From assembly GCF_004137685.1 (NCBI RefSeq), contig NZ_QYBB01000024.1, positions 17,166 through 81,165 of the forward strand: DNA of 64,000 bases, given 5' to 3'. The position numbers were made by a program, and so were the translations under genes. The notes below the pieces were generated by a model. That model did not search any database. It was not told the DNA's origin and saw only the letters and a program-made list of their open reading frames with translations. Origin of the DNA: Lichenibacterium minor. Lineage in GTDB: Bacteria > Pseudomonadota > Alphaproteobacteria > Rhizobiales > Beijerinckiaceae. Every line of letters begins with the position of its first letter. The first letter of the stretch is position 1. This document shows positions 40,287 through 48,490 of this stretch, piece by piece.

Positions 40287-41342
40287 GTGCTTTTGCTGAC
40301 GGATCGCTTGAAGGACGGTCTGCGCCTTCGGGAGGTCGTCGACGCGGTCGAGCCCTGCACCCTGGTGGGGCCGGGGCAGAGCGCCGAGGCCTCGCCCGAC
40401 CACCGCCTCATCATCTGCGACGCCGCGCTCGACGGCCCCGAAGCCCTGGCGGTGTTCCGGGCCGTGCTGGCCCACCACCGGTTGGATCCCGCCGTGCCGG
40501 TGCTGTGTCTCGCCCGGGGGACGGGGCCCGACGTCATGGCGCAGGCCGGGGCGATCGGCGCCACCGCGGTCCTGCCGCGCGACGCTTCGGATGCCCAGAT
40601 CCTGTTCACCGCCCGGCGGTTGATCCGTTCCGGCCGGCCGGCGGACCGGTGCCCGGCCGAACCCGCGGTGGCGGCGAGCGCCCGGGACGCCGCCGGAGCC
40701 TTCGGCGACGTGTTCGAAGCGGCCCGCCGCGGCCGATCCGTGTCGGCGAGCGCGCTGCGGCGGGGCGGCTCCTCCGTCATGGACGCCGTGGCGGGTGGGC
40801 GCATCGGAAGCTGGCTCGACGTGGTGCGCAGCCACGACGACGCCACCTACCAGCACTGTCTGCTGGTGGCGGGGCTGTCGACCGGCTTCGCGGCCCGCCT
40901 CGGGATGACGACCAGGGGCCAAAGGCTCGTCGCCCAGGCGGCGCTGGTCCACGACATCGGCAAGGCCGCGATCCCGCCCGCCATCCTCAACAAGCCCGGC
41001 CCGCTGTCCCCGGCGGAGCTGGACGTCATGCGCAGCCACGCCACGATCGGCCACGAGATGCTGGTGCGCCAGAGCGGCTTCGACCCGCAGCTCCTCGACA
41101 TCGTGCGGCACCACCACGAGTACCTCGACGGGTCGGGCTATCCCGACGGGTTGAGCGGCGACGAGGTGTCGGCGCTGTCCCGGCTGGTGACGATCTGCGA
41201 CATCTACGCGGCGCTGATCGAGCGGCGCGCCTACAAGACGCCGACGCCGCCGGGCGAAGCCTTGGCCACCCTGGTCGCCATGGGGGGCAAGCTCGACGCG
41301 GGGCTGGTCCGGGCCTTCTGCGATTTCATCGGCGTCGCCTGA
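40287..41342 (+). CDS. HD-GYP cyclic-di-GMP phosphodiesterase with degenerate receiver
   Basis: About 351 residues from GTG 40287; GTG 40206 would add 27 residues, and the true start is uncertain. The N-terminal receiver-like domain lacks the usual acidic pair but keeps an Asp in 'LIICDAAL'. The C-terminal HD-GYP domain is complete: 'VHDIGKAAIPPAILNKPG', 'MRSHATIGHEML', 'IVRHHHEYLDGSGYPDGL' and 'ICDIYAALIERRAYK'. It should hydrolyse c-di-GMP with a bound metal pair and so favour motility. Confidence 0.85.
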   Translation: MLLLTDRLKDGLRLREVVDAVEPCTLVGPGQSAEASPDHRLIICDAALDGPEALAVFRAVLAHHRLDPAVPVLCLARGTGPDVMAQAGAIGATAVLPRDASDAQILFTARRLIRSGRPADRCPAEPAVAASARDAAGAFGDVFEAARRGRSVSASALRRGGSSVMDAVAGGRIGSWLDVVRSHDDATYQHCLLVAGLSTGFAARLGMTTRGQRLVAQAALVHDIGKAAIPPAILNKPGPLSPAELDVMRSHATIGHEMLVRQSGFDPQLLDIVRHHHEYLDGSGYPDGLSGDEVSALSRLVTICDIYAALIERRAYKTPTPPGEALATLVAMGGKLDAGLVRAFCDFIGVA

Positions 41343-41370
41343 CACCAGCGGGGCGACGTCCCGACCGGCC

Positions 41371-41444
41371 GGGGACCGCGAACTCGCGCCGCCGCTCGTG
41401 CGGCGCGACGGAGGTGCGTCGGTGGCTCCCTCGCCCGGTATGGG
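41371..41444 (+). repeat. Dispersed intergenic element, copy B
   Basis: About 74 bp similar to 15895-15973. It contains the palindromic core CGCCGC-CGCTCGT-GCGGCG and lies between the convergent HD-GYP and thiE genes, so it may also act as a terminator hairpin. Confidence 0.55.
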
Positions 41445-41486
41445 CGAGGAAGCGGAACGCAGGCGCGGCTTCGCGACGGACGGGCG

Positions 41487-42128
41487 TCAGCGCAGCGCCG
41501 CGGGACGACGCGCCGCAGCGGCGGCGGCCCGCACGAGCGCGGCCCCGCCGCCCCGCATCGCGTCGCCCATGACCGCCGTCCCGGCGGCCCCGGCGTCGAG
41601 GCAGGCTTCGATCGCCGCCGCGGTCACGCCGCCGAGCGCCAGGATGGGAAGGCCGAGGCCGGCCGCCTCCCGCAAGCCCGCCAAGCCCAGCGCCGGCCCG
41701 TAGCCCGGCTTGCTGGCGCTCGGGAAGATGGGGCTGAGCGTCGCATAATCGGCCCCGGCGTCGCGCGCCGCCCGTACGTCGTCCGGCCCGTGCGCCGACA
41801 CGCCGAGGAGCCGCCCCGGCCCGAGCCGCCGGCGCGCCGCCGCGACGTCCGCCCCGGTCCCGAGCTGCACGCCGGCGCCGAGCTCGGCGGCGAGCGCGAC
41901 GTCGGCGCCGACCGTCAGCGTCCCGCCGTGCCGCGCCACCCGGCGCGCGACGTCGATCGCCAGCGCGCGCCTCGCCGGCGCCGGCAGGTCCCTGTCGCGC
42001 AGCCACACCCAGCGGACGCCGGCGCCGAGCAGGTCCTCGACGAGATCGGGCAGGGGCTTCGCCGCCTGGTGCCGGTCCGTGACGACCAGGATCCGCGACG
42101 GCAGCGGCCCGCCGTCGCCCGGCGTCAC
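41487..42128 (-). CDS. thiE: Thiamine phosphate synthase family protein (ThiE/TenI)
   Basis: 213 residues from GTG overlapping the thiG stop. A TIM-barrel of ThiE type with 'LLGVSAHGPDDVRAARDAGADY', 'SPIFPSASKPGYGP' and 'LALGGVTAAAIEACLDAGAAG'. The usual 'ND' and 'HLG' elements are altered to 'GADVA' and 'QLG', so it could be the tautomerase-like TenI form instead of a true synthase. Position in the thi operon supports a role in thiazole phosphate handling or coupling. Confidence 0.78.
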   Translation of the reverse strand: MTPGDGGPLPSRILVVTDRHQAAKPLPDLVEDLLGAGVRWVWLRDRDLPAPARRALAIDVARRVARHGGTLTVGADVALAAELGAGVQLGTGADVAAARRRLGPGRLLGVSAHGPDDVRAARDAGADYATLSPIFPSASKPGYGPALGLAGLREAAGLGLPILALGGVTAAAIEACLDAGAAGTAVMGDAMRGGGAALVRAAAAAARRPAALR

Positions 42129-42895
42129 GAGCCGACGAGGCCCATCTGCGGGCTCGACGGCTCGGCGCGGCGTCGGGCGGGGATGCGCCCGGCGCGGTGG
42201 GCCAGGCGGCCGGCCTCGACGGCGTGGCGGAAGGCGCGGGCCATCATCACGGGGTCGTCGGCCTTGGACACCGCCGTGTTGAGCAGCACCGCCGAGGCGC
42301 CGAGCTCCATGGCGATGGCGGCGTCCGACGCCGTGCCCAGCCCCGCGTCGACGATCACCGGCACGGGCGAGCGGCGGCACAGCTGTTCCAGCAGCGCCGG
42401 GTCCGACACGCCGAGGCCGGAGCCGATCAGCGACCCCAGCGGCATCACGGCGCTCGCGCCGCGGTCGGCGAGCCTTTGGCAGAGCACGGGGTCTGAGAAG
42501 CAGTAGGGGAGCACGGTGAAGCCGCGCTCGACGAGCTGCTCCGTGGCCTTCAGCAGCTCGACCGCGTCGGGGTAGAGCGTTTCGCGATCCCCGATGATCT
42601 CGAGCTTCACCCAGGCGGTGCCCAGCGCTTCGCGCCCCAGTTCGGCGGTGAGGATGGCGTCGCGCGCCGTCTCGCAGCCCGCCGTGTTGGGCAGAAAGCG
42701 GCGGCCCTTCAGCAGGCTCACCGTGTCGGATCCGTGGCCGGCGAGCGAGATCCGGCGCATCGACACCGTGACCATGTCGCAGCCCGAGGCGTCGACGGCG
42801 TCGGCCATGATGCGCTGCGTCGGGTAGCCGGCCGTGCCGAGGATGAGGCGGGACGCGAAGCGTTCCCCCGCGATGACCAGCGCGTCGTCGTCCAT
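42125..42895 (-). CDS. thiG: Thiazole synthase ThiG
   Basis: 256 residues. 'LILGTAGYPTQRIMADAVDASG' and 'TVSMRR' at the N-terminus, the Schiff-base Lys in 'WVKLEIIGD', and phosphate-binding 'MPLGSLIGSGLG' and 'VIVDAGLGTASDAA' define ThiG. It condenses deoxyxylulose phosphate, glycine imine from ThiO and sulfur from ThiS into the thiazole ring. The C-terminal ~20 residues form an extra tail. Confidence 0.95.
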   Translation of the reverse strand: MDDDALVIAGERFASRLILGTAGYPTQRIMADAVDASGCDMVTVSMRRISLAGHGSDTVSLLKGRRFLPNTAGCETARDAILTAELGREALGTAWVKLEIIGDRETLYPDAVELLKATEQLVERGFTVLPYCFSDPVLCQRLADRGASAVMPLGSLIGSGLGVSDPALLEQLCRRSPVPVIVDAGLGTASDAAIAMELGASAVLLNTAVSKADDPVMMARAFRHAVEAGRLAHRAGRIPARRRAEPSSPQMGLVGS

Positions 42896-42899
42896 CGGT

Positions 42900-43112
42900 T
42901 CAGCCTCCCGCGACGGCGCGGATGATCTCCACCCGGTCGCCCTCGTCGATGATCGTGTCGTCCCAGTGCGCCGCCCGCACCACCTCGCCGTTCAGCGCGA
43001 TGGCGAAGCCGCGGCGCGAGGGCGGCTCCAGATGCGCGGTTTCCGCCGCCCACAGCGCCGCCAGCGTGCGGACCTCCGTGTCGCGGGCCTCGCCGTTGAC
43101 CGTCATCCTCAT
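42900..43112 (-). CDS. thiS: Sulfur carrier protein ThiS
   Basis: 70 residues, beta-grasp fold, ending in the Gly-Gly that is adenylated and thiocarboxylated. 'IALNGEVVRAAHWDDTIIDEGDRVEII' is the typical core. It gives sulfur to ThiG. ATG 43112 overlaps the thiO stop; ATG 43106 is an alternative. Confidence 0.95.
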   Translation of the reverse strand: MRMTVNGEARDTEVRTLAALWAAETAHLEPPSRRGFAIALNGEVVRAAHWDDTIIDEGDRVEIIRAVAGG

Positions 43113-44329
43113 GCGTCACCCTTCCCGAACCGGCCGATGCCGAACCCCGCCGCCGCGCCCGCGACCCGCCCGTCCACGACCAACGCCTCGATCGCCTGCG
43201 CGGTGACGGGCGCCAGGAGGTAGCCGTTCCGGTGGTGGCCGGCCGCGAAGGCCAGGCCCGGCACCGCGCAGGCGCCGAGCGCCGGCGCGTCGTCCTCCGT
43301 GGTGGGGCGGAACCCCGCCCACACGCCCTCGACCGCCATCTCCTCGACACCGGGCAACACGCGCCTCACGCCTTCCAGGAGGGCGTAGAGCCCGCCCGCG
43401 GTGACGGACGCCTCGAACCCCGCTTCTTCCATCGTGGCGCCGACGATCATGCGGCCGTCGGATTTCGGCGCGATGTGGACCTCCGCGGTCCACACCACGT
43501 GGTCGATCGGCAGCGGCTGGGCGCGCCCGAAGAGCGGGCGTGCCCGCAGCGCCATCGACTGGCCCTTCAACGGGCGCAGCGGCAGGCGCAGACCGTCCGG
43601 CAGCAGGTTTCCCGAGGCGGCCGCGGCGCCGCTGGCGATCACCACCGTGCCGGCGCGGCACAGCTGTCCGCCCACGACGACCCCCGTGACGGCCCCCCCC
43701 GACATGTCGAGCCGGTCGGCAGCCGCCGCTTCCACCAGGAGGCCGCCGCGGGCAAGGAAGGCGGCGCGCAGGGCCGCCACGGTGAGGCGCGGGTCGACCT
43801 GGTGGTCGCCGGGGCAGAAGATGCCGCCGCCCACGTTGGGGCGCAGCCCGGGCTCGAGGTCGAGCACCGCGGACGCGCCCATCCAGCGCGCGTCGAGCCC
43901 GGCCCGGACCTGCAGGCCGTGGCGCGCGCGAAGGCGGTCGACCTCGTCGCGGCCGACCGCCACGATCAGCGTGCCCTTTTCCCAGTAATCGATGGATGCG
44001 CCCGCGTCGGCTTCGAGCGCGTCGCGGAACGACGGCCACAGCGCCAGACTTTCGCGGCACAGCTCCAGCAGCGGGTCGCCGCCGGGTTCGTGCTCGGCTT
44101 CAGCGGCCAGCATGCCGGTGGCGGCCGAACTCGTGCCGCCCCCGGCCGACGCGGCGTCGAACACCGCCACCGCGAGGCCGCGCCGGGCGAGGTGCCAGCC
44201 GACGGACAGGCCCACCACGCCCCCGCCCACGACGGCGACGTCGACGCGCGGCGGCACCTGCGGGGCTCCCGCGGCGGGCGGCCGGGGCAGGGGACCCAGG
44301 GCGTTGAACAGGACGGGCGCGCCCGCCAT
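43109..44329 (-). CDS. thiO: Glycine oxidase ThiO
   Basis: About 406 residues from ATG 44329, eight bases after a GGGGAG site; ATG 44335 is also possible. FAD-binding 'VAVVGGGVVGLSVGWHLARRG' begins at about residue 30. The DAO domain ends with 'AFAAGHHRNGYLLAPVTAQ'. It oxidises glycine to the imine used by ThiG. It is the first gene of thiO-thiS-thiG-thiE and directly follows the TPP riboswitch. Confidence 0.92.
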   Translation of the reverse strand: MAGAPVLFNALGPLPRPPAAGAPQVPPRVDVAVVGGGVVGLSVGWHLARRGLAVAVFDAASAGGGTSSAATGMLAAEAEHEPGGDPLLELCRESLALWPSFRDALEADAGASIDYWEKGTLIVAVGRDEVDRLRARHGLQVRAGLDARWMGASAVLDLEPGLRPNVGGGIFCPGDHQVDPRLTVAALRAAFLARGGLLVEAAAADRLDMSGGAVTGVVVGGQLCRAGTVVIASGAAAASGNLLPDGLRLPLRPLKGQSMALRARPLFGRAQPLPIDHVVWTAEVHIAPKSDGRMIVGATMEEAGFEASVTAGGLYALLEGVRRVLPGVEEMAVEGVWAGFRPTTEDDAPALGACAVPGLAFAAGHHRNGYLLAPVTAQAIEALVVDGRVAGAAAGFGIGRFGKGDA

Positions 44330-44730
44330 CGGCATCACTCCCCAACGCGGCGGGGCGCGGGACCGGCTGATGCGACGACGCGGAGCCGGTTCCAATCCCT
44401 ACGCCGGTGCGAACCGGATCAGGTTCTAAGGATTTCCGCGCCGCCCGAACGCCGGGCCCAGCGGTGTCTCAGCCCCTTGCCGGGGATCTCCGTGGAACGC
44501 GTCACAAATGGAGGGCCGGGCCGGGCGGGTCAAGGGCCCGATGCGCGCCGGCGGACGGGCGGGACCCTGTCGCGACGGCGACGGCGCGGGACAGCACCCG
44601 TCGCGCGGCCGCCCGCCGGACGGGCCGAGCCGTCCGGACGGGTCACGCCGCGCGAGCGGCGGCGGGCGGTGAAGCCCCACGCCGGCGGGGGGGAGGTGGG
44701 ACCGCTCGGCCGCGCCGGCGGCCGGGTGCG
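44330..44730. other. 401-bp stretch between thiO and ftcR
   Basis: It contains the TPP riboswitch (about 44393-44492) and the upstream thi promoter. The part nearer ftcR is extremely GC-rich and holds a segment around 44645-44668 (CACGCCGCGCG-N-GCGGCGGCGGGC) that recurs at 63707-63730. No gene is visible. Confidence 0.5.
44393..44492 (-). promoter_or_regulatory. TPP riboswitch (THI element)
   Basis: Read on the minus strand, the region shows the conserved elements in order: a GATCCCC helix arm, GGGGCTGAGA, then GAACCTGATCCGG with a paired CCGG...CCGG stem, and GCGTAGGGA closing the first helix. It ends about 60 bases before the thiO ATG. TPP binding should shut down translation or transcription of thiOSGE. 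Confidence 0.93.
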
Positions 44731-45489
44731 TCAGGCCGCGTCGGCCACCAGCGTCCGGGCGCCCACGCCGGCCTGTTCGCCGTCCCACAGCCCCGCCGGC
44801 ACGGCGCCCGCGGGATCTTCGAGGCAGTAGCCCAGGTAGCGCTTCGACTCGATCGGGTCGTAGCCGAGCTTGGCGCGCAGCTTCTTGCGCAGCTTCGACA
44901 CGTGGCTTTCCACCACGTTCTCCTCGATGTTCTCGTCGAAGATGCCGTAGATGGCGTTGAAGATCTGCGTCTTGGACACGCGGCGGCCGCGGTTCTTCAC
45001 GAGATATTCGAGGATGCGGCGCTCGCGGCGCGGCAGAAGGAAGGCTTCCCCGCGGATCTCCGGGTCGCGGCCGTCGAAGAACACCCGGATCTCGCCCACC
45101 GCGACGTCGTCGCGCTTGGCGGCCCCGGCCGACACGCGGCGCCGGATGGCGTCGATGCGCGCCAGGAGCTCGCGGACGTGGATCGGCTTCTTCACGACGT
45201 CGTCGAAGCCGGCCGCGAACAGGTCCAGCGTCTGGTCGAGCGACTGCGTCTCGTTGATGGCGATGATCGGGGCGTTCGAGCGCTCGCGGATCCAGCCGGG
45301 GTAGTTCGACCGGTCGCGGCAGGTGCCGATCAGGAAGGCCTCGACGGCCTGGAGGTCGTGATCCGCCACCGTCTCGACCCAGCCCCGGAAATCCGCCGGG
45401 CAGAAGCCGGTCGAGCACACGCCCTCGGACTTGAAGCCGCCGGCATAGCCGACCGCAACGATTTCCCGGTCGTCGATCAGAATCAGCAT
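44731..45489 (-). CDS. ftcR: Flagellar transcriptional regulator FtcR (Rem-like)
   Basis: 252 residues. The N-terminal receiver-like domain begins 'MLILIDDREIVAVGYAGGF' and keeps the acidic pair and Lys ('VVKKPIHVRELLARI'), but has no Asp at the phosphoacceptor strand ('AVEAFLIG'). The C-terminal OmpR-type winged helix has 'RRERRILEYLVKNRGRRVSK' and 'ENVVESHVSKLRKKL'. This matches FtcR of Brucella and Rem of Sinorhizobium, master activators of flagellar genes. It is divergent from flgB. Confidence 0.92.
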   Translation of the reverse strand: MLILIDDREIVAVGYAGGFKSEGVCSTGFCPADFRGWVETVADHDLQAVEAFLIGTCRDRSNYPGWIRERSNAPIIAINETQSLDQTLDLFAAGFDDVVKKPIHVRELLARIDAIRRRVSAGAAKRDDVAVGEIRVFFDGRDPEIRGEAFLLPRRERRILEYLVKNRGRRVSKTQIFNAIYGIFDENIEENVVESHVSKLRKKLRAKLGYDPIESKRYLGYCLEDPAGAVPAGLWDGEQAGVGARTLVADAA

Positions 45490-45917
45490 CGGGATTCACC
45501 CTCTTCGGCGGCGGTGCGGACCCGCTCGCCCGGGCCGCACTCACGTTTCATTCACCAACTGAGGAAATTTTTAGGGCCGGGATGCTTAACAAAGCGTTTC
45601 TCGCGCGGCCCTTTCTCTCCTGCAACGCACGAGGGGAAGTCGGTAAGAGACAAGCAGCGATGCCGTGTCGTGCGTTTAATGCATCCTTAACACTTCAGTG
45701 AAGGTCGCTGATTCGTTTTCGATCGCCGTATTAACGGAAAGTAAACTCGGGTCTCGACGGTCGACGTGCGGCCCGACGCGACGCCCGAAGCTTGTCGATG
45801 TCGTGGTCGGAGCGCGGATCGACTTGCAAACCCAAGCCGGATTTGCGCGACAGCCCCGTGCAAGCTTGTGGCGGCAGGGTCGGCCTCGTCATCGACCACG
45901 AGCCGGGGAGCTTCGCC
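45490..45917. promoter_or_regulatory. ftcR-flgB divergent control region
   Basis: 428 bp with clearly lower GC content than the rest of the window. It holds a perfect TTAA-N7-TTAA site (45676-45690) and weaker TTAA-N7 half-sites at 45594-45608 and 45731-45745. Promoters for ftcR (-) and the flgB operon (+) should lie here. Confidence 0.7.
45676..45690. promoter_or_regulatory. Candidate CtrA-binding site
   Basis: Exact match to TTAA-N7-TTAA (two TTAA tetramers spaced by seven bases), about 190 bp from the ftcR start and 230 bp from the flgB start. CtrA controls early flagellar genes in several alphaproteobacteria. Confidence 0.6.
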
Positions 45918-46295
45918 GTGGACCCCATCCACCTCTTCGACCTCGCCGGCAAGCAGGCGCGCTGGCTTTCGACGGACCAGTCGGTGATCGCCTCCAACGT
46001 CGCCAACGCGTCGACGCCGGGCTACCGCGCCCGGTCCCTGCAGCCCTTCTCCGAGGTGCTGGACAAGACCGGGCTTCAACTCGCCTCCACGGCGCCGAGC
46101 CACCTTTCCCTGGATCCCCTGCAGGTCCAGGCCGCCTCCATCAAGGAGGAGAACCCATGGGAGGTGACGGAGTCGGGCAACTCGGTCGCGCTCGAGCAGG
46201 AGCTGATCAAGGCCGGCGACGTGAACCGGGCCTATTCCCTCAACACCGGCATCGTGAAGACCTTTCACGCCATGCTGATGTCGGCGGCGAAGTGA
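45918..46295 (+). CDS. flgB: Flagellar proximal rod protein FlgB
   Basis: 125 residues from GTG 45918, seven bases after GGGGAG. 'LAGKQARWLSTDQSVIASNVANASTPGYRA' is the rod signature near the N-terminus. It forms the inner part of the rod next to the MS ring. First gene of the flgB-flgC-fliE-flgG-flgA-flgI operon. Confidence 0.93.
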   Translation: MDPIHLFDLAGKQARWLSTDQSVIASNVANASTPGYRARSLQPFSEVLDKTGLQLASTAPSHLSLDPLQVQAASIKEENPWEVTESGNSVALEQELIKAGDVNRAYSLNTGIVKTFHAMLMSAAK

Positions 46296-46302
46296 GGGCG
46301 CG

Positions 46303-46725
46303 ATGATCGACTCCCTCCAGGCGGCGCTGCGCGTCGCGGGCTCGGGCCTGTCCGCCCAATCGGCGCGGCTGCGCGTCGTGTCGGAAAACCTCGCCAACGC
46401 CCAGTCGACCGGCGCGACGCCCGGCGCCGACCCCTACCGCCGCAAGACCATCACGTTCGAGAACACGTTCGACCGGGTCGCCGGCCAGGACGTCGTGGCG
46501 GTGAAGCAGGTCGGCGAGGATCAGTCCGCGTTCCAGGTCCAGCAGGACCCCGGCAACCCGGCCGCCGACGAGAAGGGCGCCGTCAAGATGCCCAACGTGA
46601 ACACCATCTCGGAGATGAGCGACATGCGCGAGGCCAACCGCTCCTACGAGGCGGACCTCCAGCTCATCAAGCAGTCTCGCGACCTGATCTCCATGACCAT
46701 CGATCTCCTGAAAGGCACATCATGA
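46303..46725 (+). CDS. flgC: Flagellar proximal rod protein FlgC
   Basis: 140 residues. 'GLSAQSARLRVVSENLANAQST' at the N-terminus and 'MSDMREANRSYEADLQLIKQSRDLI' at the C-terminus are the two paired rod helices. It starts seven bases after flgB and overlaps fliE by four. Confidence 0.94.
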   Translation: MIDSLQAALRVAGSGLSAQSARLRVVSENLANAQSTGATPGADPYRRKTITFENTFDRVAGQDVVAVKQVGEDQSAFQVQQDPGNPAADEKGAVKMPNVNTISEMSDMREANRSYEADLQLIKQSRDLISMTIDLLKGTS

Positions 46726-47054
46726 TCGTCGCCGCCCTGCCGCTCGTCACCTCCGCCCTGTCGTCGCTGGCGCCTTCCCTCGGGGCCACGGCCTCCTCGG
46801 CGGCCTCCGCCGCCGCTTCCGCCGCGGCTTCGGGCGGCGCGGACTTCGGGTCCGTCATGTCCCAGGTGTCGAGCGACGCCGTGAAGAAGCTCAAGGCCGC
46901 CGAAGCCACGTCGATCTCGGGCGTCGAGGGCAAGGCGAGCACCCAGGACGTCGTGCAGTCCGTGATGTCGGCCCAGGAGTCGCTCCAGACCGCCCTGGCC
47001 ATCCGCGACAAGGCGGTGTCGGCGTTCCAGGAAATCACCCGGATGTCGATCTGA
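46722..47054 (+). CDS. fliE: Flagellar hook-basal body protein FliE
   Basis: 110 residues. An Ala/Ser-rich N-terminus precedes the FliE core 'SVMSAQESLQTALAIRDKAVSAFQEITRMSI'. It joins the MS ring to the rod. A 105-bp gap to flgG follows. Confidence 0.92.
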   Translation: MIVAALPLVTSALSSLAPSLGATASSAASAAASAAASGGADFGSVMSQVSSDAVKKLKAAEATSISGVEGKASTQDVVQSVMSAQESLQTALAIRDKAVSAFQEITRMSI

Positions 47055-47159
47055 CCCCGCCGCCGTCCGCGAGTCCCGCGGGCCGGCCTTCGTAATCGAA
47101 CCATCTGAATCGAGCCGCGCGCCGCCCCAGGCGGGCGCACCGGCTCCGGGGATCCCCAC

Positions 47160-47951
47160 ATGCGCGCCCTTGCGATCGCCGCCACCGGCATGTCCGCCCA
47201 GCAGACCAACGTCGAAGTCATCGCCAACAACCTGGCGAACGTGAACACCACGGGCTTCAAGGGCGGCAAGGCGGAGTTTTCCGACCTGCTCTACGAGGCC
47301 GCCCGGGTGCCGGGCATCTCCAGCCGCGGCAACAATTCGGCGGTGCCCGAAGGCGCGCAGCTCGGTCTCGGCGTCAAGCTGGCCGCCGTGCGCAACCTCG
47401 AAACCCAGGGCAGCCTGACCAGCACCGGCAACACCTACGATCTCGCCATCCAGGGCCGGGGCTTCTTCCAGGTCACGGGGCCCAACAGCGAAACCATGTA
47501 CAGCAGGGCCGGCGCCTTCAACGTGAACGCGTCGGGCCAGCTCGTCACCCTCGACGGCTACGCGGTCAGCCCCTCCATCCTGGTCCCGGCGGGGAGCACG
47601 GCCGTGACCATCAGCACGTCGGGCGTCGTCAGCGCCACGGTGAACGGCAGCACCACGGCGACCCAGCTCGGCCAGCTCACGCTCGCCAACTTCGCCAACG
47701 AGGTCGGCCTCGGGGCCGTGGGCAGCAACCTGTTCCGCGAAACCCCCGCCTCCGGCACGGCGGTGGTGGGCGTGCCCGGGGACCCCGGCGTCGGCACCCT
47801 CAGCCAGGGCTACCTCGAATCGTCCAACGTCGACCCCGTGAAGGAGATTTCGAACCTCATCTCGGCGCAGCGCGCCTACGAGATGAACTCGAAGGTGATC
47901 CAGGCCTGCGACCAGATGGGCTCGACGCTCGCCACCGGCACCCGCGGGTGA
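47160..47951 (+). CDS. flgG: Flagellar distal rod protein FlgG
   Basis: 263 residues. 'ALAIAATGMSAQQTNVEVIANNLANVNTTGFK' character at the N-terminus and 'ISNLISAQRAYEMNSKVIQACDQM' at the C-terminus define FlgG. It forms the distal rod that passes through the P and L rings. It ends overlapping flgA. Confidence 0.95.
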   Translation: MRALAIAATGMSAQQTNVEVIANNLANVNTTGFKGGKAEFSDLLYEAARVPGISSRGNNSAVPEGAQLGLGVKLAAVRNLETQGSLTSTGNTYDLAIQGRGFFQVTGPNSETMYSRAGAFNVNASGQLVTLDGYAVSPSILVPAGSTAVTISTSGVVSATVNGSTTATQLGQLTLANFANEVGLGAVGSNLFRETPASGTAVVGVPGDPGVGTLSQGYLESSNVDPVKEISNLISAQRAYEMNSKVIQACDQMGSTLATGTRG

Positions 47952-48490
47952 CCGCCGTGGCCCCCCGGCCCGCCCGCGCCCCGGCGCCGCGTCCCGCGGC
48001 GGGGCGCCGCGCCCTGCCGGCGTCCGTCCTGGCCCTGGCGGCCGCACCCGCGGCCCTCCTGGCTCTGCTGGCCGTCCCCGCCGCGGCCGCCCAGTTCGTC
48101 CCCGTGCCGTCGGTCGTCATCTATCCCGGCGACGTGATCCGCGACGGCATGCTGACCGAGATGCAGATGCCGGACGACTTCGCCGGCCGGTCCGCCGCCG
48201 TGCTCGACCGGGGATCCCTGGTCAACAAGACGTCGCGGCGCACGCTGCTGCCGAACCTGCCCATCCCCCGCAACGCCATCGGCGAACCCAAGGTCGTGTC
48301 GCTGAACGCCATGGTGCGGATCGTCTACGCGGAAGGGGGCCTCACCATCTCGACCTACGGCTCGGCCCTGCAGGCGGGTGCCGTCGGCGACGTCATCCCG
48401 GTGCGCAACCTCGAAAGCGGCCTCACGGTCGCGGGCACGATCGGCGGCGACGGCGCCGTCCACGTGGCGTCGAACGGCGGGCCGGGCTGA
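47948..48490 (+). CDS. flgA: P-ring assembly chaperone FlgA
   Basis: 180 residues from GTG. A long Arg/Pro-rich N-region and hydrophobic helix form an export signal ending near 'AAAA'. The SAF domain has 'VVIYPGDVIRDGML' and 'PIPRNAI', and the C-terminal segment 'VGDVIPVRNLESGLTVAG' is typical. It assists FlgI assembly in the periplasm. It shares one base with flgI. Confidence 0.9.
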   Translation: MTAVAPRPARAPAPRPAAGRRALPASVLALAAAPAALLALLAVPAAAAQFVPVPSVVIYPGDVIRDGMLTEMQMPDDFAGRSAAVLDRGSLVNKTSRRTLLPNLPIPRNAIGEPKVVSLNAMVRIVYAEGGLTISTYGSALQAGAVGDVIPVRNLESGLTVAGTIGGDGAVHVASNGGPG

